DNA from: Pseudomonas migulae NBRC 103157
GTDB lineage: Bacteria; Pseudomonadota; Gammaproteobacteria; Pseudomonadales; Pseudomonadaceae
Length of the DNA stretch: 64,000 bases
Reading direction: 5' to 3'
Assembly (NCBI RefSeq): GCF_002091715.1
Contig: NZ_BDAG01000004.1
Span: 1-64,000, forward strand
Shown here: in pieces, positions 1 through 8,966 of the stretch
Position numbering within the stretch: position 1 is the first letter of the stretch
How the letters are laid out: every line of letters starts with the position of its first letter
Translations under genes and position numbers: made by a program
Notes under the pieces: generated by a model
Database searches by the model: none
What the model was told of the DNA's origin: nothing
Seen by the model: only the letters and a program-made list of their open reading frames with translations

Positions 1-108
1 ATTCAGAGCTCCATGCACCGCTGCAATGCACTCTGACCCGCAATCGCGCACGGCAACTGATCCGAAATCCTGCCTGCATTCGCAATCGAGCCCGTATCGA
101 AAAAACAC

Positions 109-134
109 GAAAGCCCCGCAATCCGGGGCTTTCA
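109..134 (+). terminator. Rho-independent terminator hairpin
   Basis: GAAAGCCCC and GGGGCTTTC arms enclose a short loop. It probably ends the gene that lies upstream of the window (ntrC would be expected from Pseudomonas gene order, but it is not visible here). No gene is seen in positions 1-425. Confidence 0.6.
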
Positions 135-223
135 GCGTTTCAGAGAGCGTTTCTGTTTCAACTTGTTAAAACCTGGCACGCCCCCTGCAATAGTCCATTC
201 AGTGATTCAGTTCACTACCCGGT

Positions 224-427
224 TTCGGGGACCTTGGTACAGGCAGGCCGGGGATTCCCCTCTTTACATCGGGCTCACACCGCACTTTTGCGACGAGCCC
301 AAACAGTTTTGGGGCCCTTGATACAGGCAGGTCAAGGGTTCCTTCTTTACACCGGGCTTGCGACGCAATGCGCGAGCCCTCACGTTTTGGGGACCTTGGT
401 ACAGGCAGGCCGGGGATTCCCTCTTTT
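224..427. repeat. Three tandem copies of an ~80-bp repeat
   Basis: Units begin near 224, 307 and 385 with a TTTYGGGG motif followed by a (A/C)CCTTGRTACAGGCAGG core. The first two units end in imperfect hairpins (GGGCTC with GAGCCC). The third is truncated and runs into the stop codon of the minus-strand gene that ends at 426. The copies are not REP elements. Function is unknown; they could form nested stem-loops in the 3' untranslated region of that gene. Confidence 0.7.
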
Positions 428-866
428 ATTGCTCTCGGAGATGGATCTCCAGCCGCCAGCGGTCGTCGACCTCACTACCGGCCCACTCGCCCTGCAGTGG
501 CCGGGCCGCCACGACCGACAGCAACAACCCCCCATCACTCAAACGCACCCGCCAGTTCACGCTCTTGTCGTTAAGCTTGAACTGACCTTTCTGCGCCTTG
601 CCTTCAGCCTCGAACAGCAACGCCAGGCTGCCGTCCACAAACTCACCATGGCTCTTGGGTTCATTGTTGAACCACACCACCAGCCCGTCGCTCGTCACAT
701 CGACCTGCTGCAGTTCGCTGGGGTCGGGCGTGGTCAGGCGACCGATCATCAGCCCCACCATCACCCCGACAATCGCCAGCGACCCCATCACCCGCGGGAA
801 TAGTTTCGAACGCGGGTCCGCTTGCGGCGTAGAATGCCCGTCATCTTTACCTTCGGAGCCGTGCAT
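426..866 (-). CDS. Hypothetical single-pass membrane protein
   Basis: A 146-residue protein with a hydrophilic N-terminus, one membrane segment at about residues 27-43, and a C-terminal region rich in charged and beta-forming residues, probably periplasmic. The family is not recognised, but a short uncharacterised gene occupies this place next to trmL in Pseudomonas. It is divergent from trmL. The chosen ATG (864-866, minus) shares a CATG with the trmL start, so the two reading frames overlap by two bases at their start codons. An AGGA lies about 11 bases upstream. A later internal Met at residue 27 is a weaker alternative because it would cut into the membrane segment. Confidence 0.7.
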   Translation of the reverse strand: MHGSEGKDDGHSTPQADPRSKLFPRVMGSLAIVGVMVGLMIGRLTTPDPSELQQVDVTSDGLVVWFNNEPKSHGEFVDGSLALLFEAEGKAQKGQFKLNDKSVNWRVRLSDGGLLLSVVAARPLQGEWAGSEVDDRWRLEIHLREQ

Positions 867-1320
867 GTTTCACGTCATCCTTTTCCAACCAGAAATTCCG
901 CCGAATACCGGCAACGTTATCAGGCTGTGCGCCAACAGTGGCTGCCACCTGCATTTGATCGAACCGCTGGGCTTCGAGATGGACGACAAGCGCCTGCGCC
1001 GGGCCGGCCTCGATTACCACGAGTATGCCACCCTGCAACGCCACGCAGACCTCGCCAGCTGTCTGGAAAGCCTTGGCCATCCAAGGGTTTTTGCGTTTAC
1101 CACCAAGGGGTCGCGGCCATTCCACGATGCCAGTTTCGCCGAGGGCGACGCGTTCCTGTTCGGGCCGGAAAGCCGTGGCTTGCCTGCAGAAGTGCTCGAC
1201 GCCCTGCCTGGCGAACAGCGCCTGCGCTTGCCGATGCGCGAAGGCTGCCGCAGCCTGAACCTGTCCAACACCGTGGCCGTCGCCGTCTACGAAGGCTGGC
1301 GCCAGCTCGGTTTCAAGTAA
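865..1320 (+). CDS. trmL: tRNA (cytidine(34)-2'-O)-methyltransferase TrmL
   Basis: A 151-residue SPOUT-class methyltransferase that 2'-O-methylates the wobble base of tRNA-Leu isoacceptors, using SAM. The start MFHVILFQPEIPPNTGN is diagnostic (motif NTGN, residues 13-16). The SAM-binding knot follows in LFGPESRGLP, and the terminal SLNLSNTVAVAVYE closes the trefoil knot. The length matches the family. An in-frame upstream extension is rejected because conservation begins at this ATG. The gene is followed by a REP doublet and has no operon partner on its strand. Confidence 0.95.
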   Translation: MFHVILFQPEIPPNTGNVIRLCANSGCHLHLIEPLGFEMDDKRLRRAGLDYHEYATLQRHADLASCLESLGHPRVFAFTTKGSRPFHDASFAEGDAFLFGPESRGLPAEVLDALPGEQRLRLPMREGCRSLNLSNTVAVAVYEGWRQLGFK

Positions 1321-1334
1321 CACCGCATAACAAA

Positions 1335-1424
1335 TGTGGGAGCGGGCTTGCTCGCGAAGGCGTCATGTCAGTCAACAACAATGTTGACTGATCAACCGCT
1401 TTCGCGAGCAAGCCCGCTCCCACA
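1335..1424. repeat. REP doublet (REPIN), family 1
   Basis: Inverted arms TGTGGGAGCGGGCTTGCTCG and its complement flank a short variable centre. The same family recurs at 4363-4452 and 8020-8109. It lies between the convergent genes trmL and secB and could act as a transcript-end hairpin. Confidence 0.9.
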
Positions 1425-1451
1425 TTGGACTTGCTTCGACGCTCAGACCGT

Positions 1452-1943
1452 TTACTGAACGGTCGGAGTCTCGCCCGCAGCCTGCATGCGTTGCAGCTCT
1501 TGTGCGTACAGCGCGTCGAAGTTCACCGGAGCCAGCATCAGGGCCGGGAACGAACCGCGGGTCACCAGGCTGTCCAGGGTTTCGCGAGCGTACGGGAACA
1601 GAATGTTCGGGCAGAACGCGCCGAGGGTGTGGCTCATCGACGCGTCGTCCAGGTTCTTGATCAGGAAGATCCCGGCCTGTTGCACTTCAGCGATGAACGC
1701 CACTTCGCCGTTCTCACCGTTTTTCACGGTCACGGACAGGGTCAGTACGACTTCGTGGAAGTCGCCTTCCAGGGCCTTTTGACGGGTGTTCAGATCCAGA
1801 CCGACGCTCGGTTCCCACTGCTGGCGGAAGATCGCCGGGCTTTTCGGGGCTTCGAAGGACAGGTCACGTACGTAGATGCGCTGCAAGGAGAATTGCGGTG
1901 CGGTGTCTTCTTCGCTGGCTGCAGTGTTCTGTTGGTCAGTCAT
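1452..1943 (-). CDS. secB: Protein-export chaperone SecB
   Basis: A 163-residue cytosolic tetrameric chaperone that keeps precursors unfolded and hands them to SecA. SecB signatures are visible: [13 protein letters not shown], the [11 protein letters not shown] strand, and [11 protein letters not shown] followed by [18 protein letters not shown]. It is the last gene of a minus-strand run rhodanese-grxC-secB, 41 bases after grxC. The length is typical. Confidence 0.97.
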   Translation of the reverse strand: MTDQQNTAASEEDTAPQFSLQRIYVRDLSFEAPKSPAIFRQQWEPSVGLDLNTRQKALEGDFHEVVLTLSVTVKNGENGEVAFIAEVQQAGIFLIKNLDDASMSHTLGAFCPNILFPYARETLDSLVTRGSFPALMLAPVNFDALYAQELQRMQAAGETPTVQ

Positions 1944-1984
1944 CTCAGATCCTTTCTGATCTTGGGGTCTTATAGGGAAGGCAT

Positions 1985-2239
1985 TCAGGCCTTGAGCATG
2001 GCGTCGAGCTTGCCGGCGCGCTCAAGGGCAAACAAATCATCACAGCCGCCAATGTGGCGCTCGCCGATCCAGATCTGCGGCACGGACGTACGTCCGGCTT
2101 TCTGGGCCATGGCGGCGCGCACCTGCGGCTTGCCATCGACCTTGATCTCTTCGAAGGCCACGCCTTTGTTCTCGAGCAGGTACTTGGCTCGCGAGCAGTA
2201 AGGGCAGTAATCGCTGGAATAGACGACGACGTTGCTCAT
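1985..2239 (-). CDS. grxC: Glutaredoxin 3
   Basis: An 84-residue glutaredoxin with the dithiol active site CPYC at residues 12-15, the TSVPQIWIG cis-proline loop and the GGCDDL glutathione-binding motif. It reduces disulfides and glutathionylated proteins at the expense of glutathione. It lies one base downstream of the rhodanese-like gene and upstream of secB, an arrangement conserved in gamma-proteobacteria. Confidence 0.95.
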   Translation of the reverse strand: MSNVVVYSSDYCPYCSRAKYLLENKGVAFEEIKVDGKPQVRAAMAQKAGRTSVPQIWIGERHIGGCDDLFALERAGKLDAMLKA

Positions 2240-2240
2240 A

Positions 2241-2654
2241 TCACTTCACCAGCGGCAGATTGTCGCCTTTCCAGCTGGAAATACCGCCGGACAGCTTGGC
2301 GGCGGTGAAGCCGGCCTTCATCAGCTCGCGGGCATGCGTGCCGGCGGTCTGGCCCATGGCATCGACCAGGATGATGGTCTTGGCCTTGTGCTTTTCCAGT
2401 TCGGCGACGCGAGCGGCCAGTTTGTCGTGAGGAATGTTCAACGCGCCAACAATGTGACCAGCGGCGAAATCCTTGACCGGACGGATGTCGATCACAACGC
2501 CCGCGTCCTTGTTGACCAGCCCGGTCAGTTCACCGGTGCTCAGGCTGCGGCCGCCGCCTTGCATCTGATAGGCGATCAGCAACGCCAGCAGTACGACGAA
2601 GATACCGACGAGCAGATAGTGGTTAGTGGCAAATTCAATCAGGTGAGCAACCAT
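2241..2654 (-). CDS. Membrane-anchored rhodanese-like protein lacking the catalytic cysteine
   Basis: A 137-residue protein with an N-terminal membrane anchor (residues about 13-28) and a cytosolic rhodanese fold (VVIDIRPVKDFAAGHIVGALNIP, later LSGGISSWKG). The loop that normally carries the Cys-containing active site reads ILVDAMGQTAG. There is no cysteine in the whole protein, so sulfurtransferase activity is unlikely. It resembles YibN, also encoded next to grxC and secB. The ATG at 2654 is preferred over an upstream one because the anchor begins here. Confidence 0.88.
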   Translation of the reverse strand: MVAHLIEFATNHYLLVGIFVVLLALLIAYQMQGGGRSLSTGELTGLVNKDAGVVIDIRPVKDFAAGHIVGALNIPHDKLAARVAELEKHKAKTIILVDAMGQTAGTHARELMKAGFTAAKLSGGISSWKGDNLPLVK

Positions 2655-2807
2655 CGAAGGAGGTTCCAGGGCGTTAAAATGTCGGCCAGTATACACAGCC
2701 ACTATGGTGGGCCAAACCCCGTCCGGCGGTGACGCCGTCGGAACTTCGCTTTAAACTGCCACTCCCTTTTCCATTGCCCTCTTTTAACTCAGCCACGAGT
2801 GGAATCC

Positions 2808-4337
2808 ATGACTACCACGCCTAAACCTTTGGTCCTGATTATTCTCGACGGCTTCGGTCACAGTGAGAGCCCTGAATCCAACGCCATCTTCGCCGCGAAG
2901 AAGCCCGTGCTGGACCGTTTGTGGGCCACTGTGCCGAACGGCCTGATCTCAGGCAGCGGCATGGACGTCGGTCTGCCGGATGGCCAGATGGGCAACTCTG
3001 AAGTCGGCCACATGAACCTCGGGGCCGGCCGCGTTGTGTATCAGGACTTTACGCGCGTGACCAAATCGATCCGCGACGGCGAGTTCTTCGAGAACCCGGC
3101 CATCTGCGCCGCGGTGGATAAAGCCGTAGCTGCCGGCAAAGCCGTGCACTTCATGGGCCTGCTGTCCGATGGCGGGGTGCACAGCCACCAGGATCACCTG
3201 GTCGCCATGGCTGAACTGGCCTACAAGCGCGGCGCCGAAAAAATCTACCTGCACGCCTTCCTCGATGGCCGCGACACGCCACCGAAAAGCGCCCAGTCGT
3301 CGATCGAATTGCTCGACGCGACCTTCCAGGCCTTGGGCAAAGGCCGGATCGCCAGCATCATCGGCCGTTATTTCGCCATGGACCGCGACAACCGTTGGGA
3401 CCGCGTGTCCCAGGCCTACAACCTGATTGTCGATGGCAACGGCGAATTCAACGCCGCCACCGCCCAGGAAGGTCTGCAAGCCGCGTACGAACGTGGCGAG
3501 AGCGACGAATTCGTCAAAGCCACGTCCATCGGTGAGCCGGTGAAAGTCGAAGACGGCGACGCCGTGGTGTTCATGAACTTCCGCGCCGACCGCGCCCGCG
3601 AGCTGACCCGCGTGTTCGTCGAGGACGATTTCAAGGAATTCGAACGTGCGCGCCAGCCAAAACTGGCCGGCTTCGTCATGCTGACCCAATACGCTGCCAG
3701 CATTCCTGCGCCATCGGCCTTCGCTGCCGGCAGCCTGGACAACGTGCTGGGCGACTACCTGGCGAAAAACGGCAAGACCCAGCTGCGCATCGCCGAAACC
3801 GAGAAATACGCCCACGTGACCTTCTTCTTCTCCGGCGGTCGTGAAGAACCGTTCCCGGGCGAAGAACGCATCCTGATCCCGTCGCCGAAAGTCGCCACCT
3901 ATGATTTGCAGCCGGAGATGAGCGCGCCTGAAGTCACCGACCGCATCGTCGATGCCATCGAAAACCAGCGTTACGACGTGATCGTGGTCAACTACGCCAA
4001 CGGCGACATGGTCGGCCACAGCGGCGTGTTTGATGCCGCGGTGAAAGCCGTGGAATGCCTTGACCAGTGCGTCGGCCGCATTGTCGATGCCCTGGAAAAG
4101 GTCGGCGGCGAAGCGCTGATCACCGCAGACCATGGCAACGTCGAGCAGATGTCCGACGAAACCACCGGCCAGGCCCACACCGCGCACACCACCGAGCCGG
4201 TGCCGTTCATTTATGTCGGCAAGCGTGACTTCAAGGTTCGCGATGGCGGCGTGCTGGCGGATGTGGCGCCAACCATGCTGATGCTGATGGGGCTTGAGAA
4301 ACCGGCTGAAATGACCGGTACTTCGATTCTGGTGTAA
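2808..4337 (+). CDS. gpmI: 2,3-bisphosphoglycerate-independent phosphoglycerate mutase
   Basis: A 509-residue glycolytic enzyme interconverting 3- and 2-phosphoglycerate through a phosphoserine intermediate and two Mn ions. It shows the metal motif LDGFG near the N-terminus, the catalytic serine in [17 protein letters not shown], the substrate loop [21 protein letters not shown] and ITADHGN. The ATG at 2808 is preferred over a GTG three codons upstream because the family starts with a short polar stretch before the first strand. It is divergent from the rhodanese gene. Confidence 0.97.
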   Translation: MTTTPKPLVLIILDGFGHSESPESNAIFAAKKPVLDRLWATVPNGLISGSGMDVGLPDGQMGNSEVGHMNLGAGRVVYQDFTRVTKSIRDGEFFENPAICAAVDKAVAAGKAVHFMGLLSDGGVHSHQDHLVAMAELAYKRGAEKIYLHAFLDGRDTPPKSAQSSIELLDATFQALGKGRIASIIGRYFAMDRDNRWDRVSQAYNLIVDGNGEFNAATAQEGLQAAYERGESDEFVKATSIGEPVKVEDGDAVVFMNFRADRARELTRVFVEDDFKEFERARQPKLAGFVMLTQYAASIPAPSAFAAGSLDNVLGDYLAKNGKTQLRIAETEKYAHVTFFFSGGREEPFPGEERILIPSPKVATYDLQPEMSAPEVTDRIVDAIENQRYDVIVVNYANGDMVGHSGVFDAAVKAVECLDQCVGRIVDALEKVGGEALITADHGNVEQMSDETTGQAHTAHTTEPVPFIYVGKRDFKVRDGGVLADVAPTMLMLMGLEKPAEMTGTSILV

Positions 4338-4362
4338 CCCGTCTTAAAAGCGCCGTAAACCC

Positions 4363-4452
4363 TGTGGGAGCGGGCTTGCTCGCGAATGCGGTGTGTCAGT
4401 CGACATCAACGTTGACTGACACACCGCATTCGCGAGCAAGCCCGCTCCCACA
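4363..4452. repeat. REP doublet (REPIN), family 1
   Basis: Nearly perfect inverted arms (TGTGGGAGCGGGC with GCCCGCTCCCACA) around a second internal palindrome (GTGTGTCAGT with ACTGACACAC). It sits between gpmI and envC. Confidence 0.9.
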
Positions 4453-4500
4453 TTGGTTTTGGGGTGTTTTTGGATGCAACACCGCTCCAGTTATCACACA

Positions 4501-4524
4501 GCCCCAATTGGGCGTTTTTTTTGC
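4501..4524 (+). terminator. Rho-independent terminator after gpmI
   Basis: GCCC and GGGC arms around CAATT, followed by eight T residues. It lies 53 bases upstream of the envC start and separates gpmI from the envC-ctpA group. Confidence 0.75.
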
Positions 4525-4576
4525 AGCGTGGGGCGGGCATACTAGGCCGTCCCTTTCCCTGGTGTCGCCCGCCTCT

Positions 4577-5875
4577 ATGCTTCGCGTCCTGATAGCCCTT
4601 GCTCTGACTTGCCTGCTCCAACCGGCCTTTGCTGACGAGCGCGCGCAAACCCAACAACAGTTGGACGCCACGCGTCAGGACATTGCCGAGCTGAAAAAAC
4701 TGCTGGGCAAGCTCCAGGAAGAAAAATCCGGTGTGCAGAAAGACCTCAAGGGCACCGAGACCGAGATGGGCAAGCTCGAGAAGCAGGTCGAAGCCCTGCA
4801 AAAAGAGCTGAAGAAAAGCGAATCCGAGCTGCAGCGACTCGATGGTGAGAAAAAAAAACTCCAGAGCGCGCGCATTGAACAGCAACGACTGATCGCCATT
4901 CAGGCCCGCGCGGCCTATCAGAACGGCCGCCAGGAGTACTTGAAGCTGCTGCTCAACCAGCAGAACCCGGAAAAATTCGCCCGCACCCTCACCTATTACG
5001 ATTACCTGAGCCAGGCCCGCCTGGAGCAGTTGAAGAGTTTCAACGAAACCCTGCGCCAACTGGCCAACGTCGAAAAAGACATCGCCCTGCAACAGGCGCA
5101 ATTGCTGGTGCAGAAGAGCAGCCTCGACAGCCAGCGCGATGAACTCGACAAAGTCCGTCAGGAGCGCCAGCAAGTCCTGGCCAAGCTGAACGACGACGTA
5201 AAGGCTCGCGACCAGAAGCTGGCCGCCCGCGAGCAGGATCAGGCGGACCTGTCTAAAGTCCTTAAAACCATCGAAGAAACCCTGGCCCGCCAGGCTCGTG
5301 AGGCAGAAGAAGCGCGGCAAAAAGCGCTGATCGCCCAGCAGGAAGCCGAAAAAAAGCGTTTACGTGAGGCCCAGGCTGCAGCAAATGCTGACGCCACTGA
5401 CGCCCCACGCAAACCCGTTAAATCGACACCCGGCGCCCTGGTATCAAGCTCAGGCGAAACCTTCGGCGGCCCTTTTGCTTCAACTCGCGGCAAACTTCCA
5501 TGGCCGGTTGATGGTCGACTGCTGGCGCGCTTTGGCGAAACCCGTGGCGACGACGCCCGGACCAAGTGGGACGGCGTGATGATCAGCGCCTCCGCCGGCA
5601 GTCAGGTGCATGCCGTGCATGGCGGTCGCGTGGTATTTGCCGACTGGTTGCGCGGTGCGGGGCTGCTGGTGATTCTCGACCACGGCAACGGTTTCTTGAG
5701 TCTTTACGGTCACAACCAGACGCTGCTCAAGTCTGCGGGTGACGTGGTAAAAGCCGGTGAGTCCATCTCCACTGTCGGTAACAGTGGCGGGCAGGACACA
5801 CCAGCGCTGTATTTCGCTATTCGTCAGCAGGGTCACCCGAGTGATCCGGCGCAATGGTGCCGCGCGCAAGGATAG
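4577..5875 (+). CDS. EnvC-type murein hydrolase activator
   Basis: A 432-residue periplasmic protein. It has a signal peptide (LRVLIALALTCLLQPAFA), then a long coiled coil (residues about 25-260 rich in E, K, Q and L), a linker, and a C-terminal LytM/M23 domain. The LytM zinc ligands are degenerate: the first motif reads WDGVMIS and the last LYGHN rather than HxH. This is how EnvC activates septal amidases instead of cutting murein itself. A longer in-frame start inside the REP element is rejected because the signal peptide begins at 4577. ctpA follows after 34 bases. Confidence 0.9.
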   Translation: MLRVLIALALTCLLQPAFADERAQTQQQLDATRQDIAELKKLLGKLQEEKSGVQKDLKGTETEMGKLEKQVEALQKELKKSESELQRLDGEKKKLQSARIEQQRLIAIQARAAYQNGRQEYLKLLLNQQNPEKFARTLTYYDYLSQARLEQLKSFNETLRQLANVEKDIALQQAQLLVQKSSLDSQRDELDKVRQERQQVLAKLNDDVKARDQKLAAREQDQADLSKVLKTIEETLARQAREAEEARQKALIAQQEAEKKRLREAQAAANADATDAPRKPVKSTPGALVSSSGETFGGPFASTRGKLPWPVDGRLLARFGETRGDDARTKWDGVMISASAGSQVHAVHGGRVVFADWLRGAGLLVILDHGNGFLSLYGHNQTLLKSAGDVVKAGESISTVGNSGGQDTPALYFAIRQQGHPSDPAQWCRAQG

Positions 5876-5909
5876 GCGTTGAGTCACCTACATTAGGAGT
5901 TCGTTCGAC

Positions 5910-7229
5910 ATGCTGCATTTGTCCCGTCTTACCTCGCTGGCCCTGACGATCGCCCTGGTGATTGGCGCGCCTCTGGCGTTCGCTGCTCAACCGGCTCCGG
6001 CGGTCGCGCCTGCGGGCACTGCTGCGACCACCAAGGCGCCGTTGCCGCTGGAAGAGTTGCGCACCTTTGCCGAGGTCATGGATCGGATCAAGGCAGCCTA
6101 TGTCGAGCCGGTGGACGACAAGACCCTGCTGGAAAACGCCATCAAAGGCATGCTCAGCAACCTCGATCCGCACTCCGCCTATCTGGGCCCGGAAGACTTC
6201 GCTGAATTGCAGGAAAGCACCAGCGGCGAATTCGGCGGCCTGGGCATCGAAGTCGGCGCCGAAGACGGCTTCATCAAGGTGGTCTCACCCATCGATGACA
6301 CTCCGGCCTCCAAGGCTGGCATTCAGGCCGGCGACTTCATCGTCAAGATCAACGGCCAGCCGACCCGCGGCCAAAGCATGACCGAAGCCGTGGACAAGAT
6401 GCGCGGCAAGATCGGCCAGAAAATCACCCTGACCCTGGTTCGTGACGGCGGCACACCGTTCGACGTGACCCTGGCCCGCGCGATCATTCAGGTGAAGAGC
6501 GTGAAGTCGCAGCTGCTGGAGTCGGGTTACGGCTACATCCGTATCACCCAGTTCCAGGTCAAGACCGGTGACGAAGTCTCCAAAGCCTTGGCCAAGCTGC
6601 GCAAGGACAACGGCAAGAAGCTCAACGGCATCATCCTCGACCTGCGCAACAACCCGGGCGGCGTGCTGCAAGCGGCGGTGGAAGTGGTCGACCACTTCAT
6701 CACCAAAGGCCTGATCGTTTACACCAAGGGCCGCATCGCCAACTCCGAGCTGCGCTTCTCCGCCACTGGCAAAGACGAAAGCGAAGCCGTGCCAATGGTT
6801 GCGCTGATCAACGGCGGCAGCGCCTCGGCCTCGGAAATTGTGGCCGGCGCCCTTCAGGATCAGAAACGCGCAGTGGTCATGGGCACCACCAGTTTCGGCA
6901 AGGGCTCGGTGCAAACCGTGCTGCCGCTGAACAACGACCGCGCACTGAAAATCACCACGGCGCTGTACTACACGCCGAACGGCCGCTCGATCCAGGCTCA
7001 GGGCATCGTCCCGGACATCGAAGTGCGCAAGGCCAAGATCACCAGCGAGCAGGACGGCGAGTACTTCAAGGAAGCCGATCTGCAAGGTCACCTGGGCAAT
7101 GGCAACGGCGGCGCCGACAAACCGACCAGCTCCAGCGGCAAAGCCAAGGCGATGCCACAGGATGATGATTACCAGTTGGCCCAGGCCCTGAGCCTGCTCA
7201 AAGGGTTGAGCATCACCTCTGGCCGCTGA
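5910..7229 (+). CDS. ctpA: Carboxyl-terminal processing protease CtpA (S41)
   Basis: A 439-residue periplasmic serine protease with a signal peptide, an S41 N-terminal region, a PDZ domain (residues about 95-175) and the protease core. The catalytic serine lies in GGSASASEIVAGAL and the lysine in TTSFGKGSVQ. In Pseudomonas CtpA degrades murein endopeptidases, which fits its place between an envC homologue and a polysaccharide-deacetylase-like gene. The C-terminal tail is low-complexity (G, N, S, K rich). Confidence 0.93.
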   Translation: MLHLSRLTSLALTIALVIGAPLAFAAQPAPAVAPAGTAATTKAPLPLEELRTFAEVMDRIKAAYVEPVDDKTLLENAIKGMLSNLDPHSAYLGPEDFAELQESTSGEFGGLGIEVGAEDGFIKVVSPIDDTPASKAGIQAGDFIVKINGQPTRGQSMTEAVDKMRGKIGQKITLTLVRDGGTPFDVTLARAIIQVKSVKSQLLESGYGYIRITQFQVKTGDEVSKALAKLRKDNGKKLNGIILDLRNNPGGVLQAAVEVVDHFITKGLIVYTKGRIANSELRFSATGKDESEAVPMVALINGGSASASEIVAGALQDQKRAVVMGTTSFGKGSVQTVLPLNNDRALKITTALYYTPNGRSIQAQGIVPDIEVRKAKITSEQDGEYFKEADLQGHLGNGNGGADKPTSSSGKAKAMPQDDDYQLAQALSLLKGLSITSGR

Positions 7230-7230
7230 G

Positions 7231-7998
7231 ATGCGCCTGCGGCTGCTCCTCGGCCTGCTGTGCTGTCTGGCGGGTGTCGCTCACGCAGCGCCCGCCCCTC
7301 AAAAGGCCTACATCACGCTGATCATCGATGACCTGGGGCAGAACCTGCCCCGGGATCGTCGCGTGCTGGCTCTGCCCGGCCCGGTGACCACCGCGATCAT
7401 GCCCGACACGCCCCACGCCACCGAATTCGCCCGCGAAGCCCATCGCGCCGGCAAGATCGTCATCCTGCACATGCCCATGGACCCGGCCACGGGACCGTTC
7501 GCCTGGCATCCTGATTTGCCCATCGACGAACTCGAGAAGCGCCTGAATGCAGCGTTCAAGGTCGTGCCCTATACCGCTGGCATCAACAATCACATGGGCA
7601 GCCGCATGACCGCGCAACCCGCCGCCATGACCTGGCTGATGGCGGATTTGCAGCGCCGGCACAAGTTCTTCGTCGACAGCCGCACCAGCGCGCAAACCGT
7701 GGCGGCGGCCGAGGCACAGAAGATCGGGTTGGCGAGTGTTTCGCGGGATGTGTTTCTGGATGATGAGCGCACGGAAGCGGCGATCTTCACGCAGCTACAG
7801 ACCGCGATCAATCTGGCGCGCAAGCAGGGTTCGGCGGTGATGATCGGCCATCCCTACCCGCAGACGCTGGCGGTGCTGGAGCGCGAGTTGCCGAAGCTGA
7901 AAGCTCAGGGCATCGACTGGATCGATATCAAACAGATGATCAGCGTGCGCAGCAACCGTGCAACGGCTGCTCACGGGAAGGATGGCGTGTACCGCTAA
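7231..7998 (+). CDS. Divergent polysaccharide deacetylase family protein
   Basis: A 255-residue exported protein (signal peptide ending at about AHA) of the divergent polysaccharide-deacetylase (DUF610) family. Its NodB-like features are IIDDLGQN, HMPMDP, NNHMGSRMT and a late GHPYP. The substrate is unknown. It starts one base after the ctpA stop, so it is probably translated with ctpA in an envelope-maintenance operon. Confidence 0.88.
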   Translation: MRLRLLLGLLCCLAGVAHAAPAPQKAYITLIIDDLGQNLPRDRRVLALPGPVTTAIMPDTPHATEFAREAHRAGKIVILHMPMDPATGPFAWHPDLPIDELEKRLNAAFKVVPYTAGINNHMGSRMTAQPAAMTWLMADLQRRHKFFVDSRTSAQTVAAAEAQKIGLASVSRDVFLDDERTEAAIFTQLQTAINLARKQGSAVMIGHPYPQTLAVLERELPKLKAQGIDWIDIKQMISVRSNRATAAHGKDGVYR

Positions 7999-8019
7999 TC
8001 CGCAACACCACAAAACAAC

Positions 8020-8109
8020 TGTGGGAGCGGGCTTGCTCGCGAATGCGGTGTGTCAGTCAATGTTGATGTCGACTGACACTCCGCATTCGCGAGCAAGCCC
8101 ACTCCCACA
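8020..8109. repeat. REP doublet (REPIN), family 1
   Basis: Same arms as at 1335 and 4363, with one change (GCCCACTCCC) in the right arm. It lies between convergent genes and may terminate both. Confidence 0.88.
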
Positions 8110-8132
8110 TTAGATTGTGCAGGTCACCGAGA

Positions 8133-8888
8133 TTAGAGATACCGCCCCATGATCTCGTCCACCACGCCTTCCTTGCGCAGCTGATCCAGCGCGGCTTGCA
8201 ACTTGGCGACGGTCTCATCCGGCACGTCTTTGTTCAGCGCCAAATACAACTCCGCACTGTTGAAGCGCAGCACGGTCTTGAGCCCGGTGACACCGTCCTG
8301 CCGCGCCAGATAACGCCCGGCCGGGTCGCCCGTGGCCCACAAGTCGATTTGACCGCTGGTGAGTTTCTTCGCATTGTCCTGATCGCGCAGAACGACAATC
8401 GGGTTCAGCCCTTGCTTGGCCAACGTCTCGGCGATCGCATCGCCTTTGTACGCACCGATCTTGTATTTGCGCGCATCTTCCAGCGTTTCCAGGCTGATTT
8501 TGCTGTCCGCCTTGGCCAGCATGATCCAGTCATCCGGGCCAATCGGGCCGACCCACTTGAAGAGCTTTTCGCGATCCGGCAACCGCGCCATCACGAACAC
8601 GCCATAACCCGGTTTCTCGAGGGCAAGCTTGTAGATTCGCTCCCAAGGGAAACGCAGCGTCAGGCTGTAGGTAATGTCGGCGCGCTTGAACATCTCGCGG
8701 ACGATGTCCACGGCGATGCCATCGATGTTCTCGTCCTGAGCGAAGTTCTTGCCGTTTTTCGCCATGTTGTAAGGCGGGAAGTTTTCCGTCAGCAACACCA
8801 GGTTGGCGTCAGGATTTTCTGCAGCGTGCACTCCATTGATAAGCAATAGAGAGGCGCTGGCGAGGGCAAGAAGAAGGCGTTTGAGCAT
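8133..8888 (-). CDS. Periplasmic solute-binding protein (SBP_bac_3 type)
   Basis: A 251-residue exported binding protein with a signal peptide (LLLALASASLLLINGVHAA) and the type-II fold of amino-acid receptors: LLTENFPPYN, IDGIAVDIVREMF, and the hinge KKLTSGQIDLWATGD. No permease or ATPase gene is adjacent, so it is an orphan receptor or acts with a distant transporter. The ligand cannot be read from the sequence. It lies downstream of hisF on the same strand, 78 bases apart. Confidence 0.85.
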   Translation of the reverse strand: MLKRLLLALASASLLLINGVHAAENPDANLVLLTENFPPYNMAKNGKNFAQDENIDGIAVDIVREMFKRADITYSLTLRFPWERIYKLALEKPGYGVFVMARLPDREKLFKWVGPIGPDDWIMLAKADSKISLETLEDARKYKIGAYKGDAIAETLAKQGLNPIVVLRDQDNAKKLTSGQIDLWATGDPAGRYLARQDGVTGLKTVLRFNSAELYLALNKDVPDETVAKLQAALDQLRKEGVVDEIMGRYL

Positions 8889-8966
8889 GTCTGGCTACCG
8901 AGATCCATGGCGTACCCAAGAGTGCCCTGAGCCCGCCATGATGTCCACTGGCCTGTATCGGTTTGT

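Noticed and set aside
2949-4187. 412-codon minus-strand frame
   Set aside because: Antisense of gpmI, with no motif of its own.
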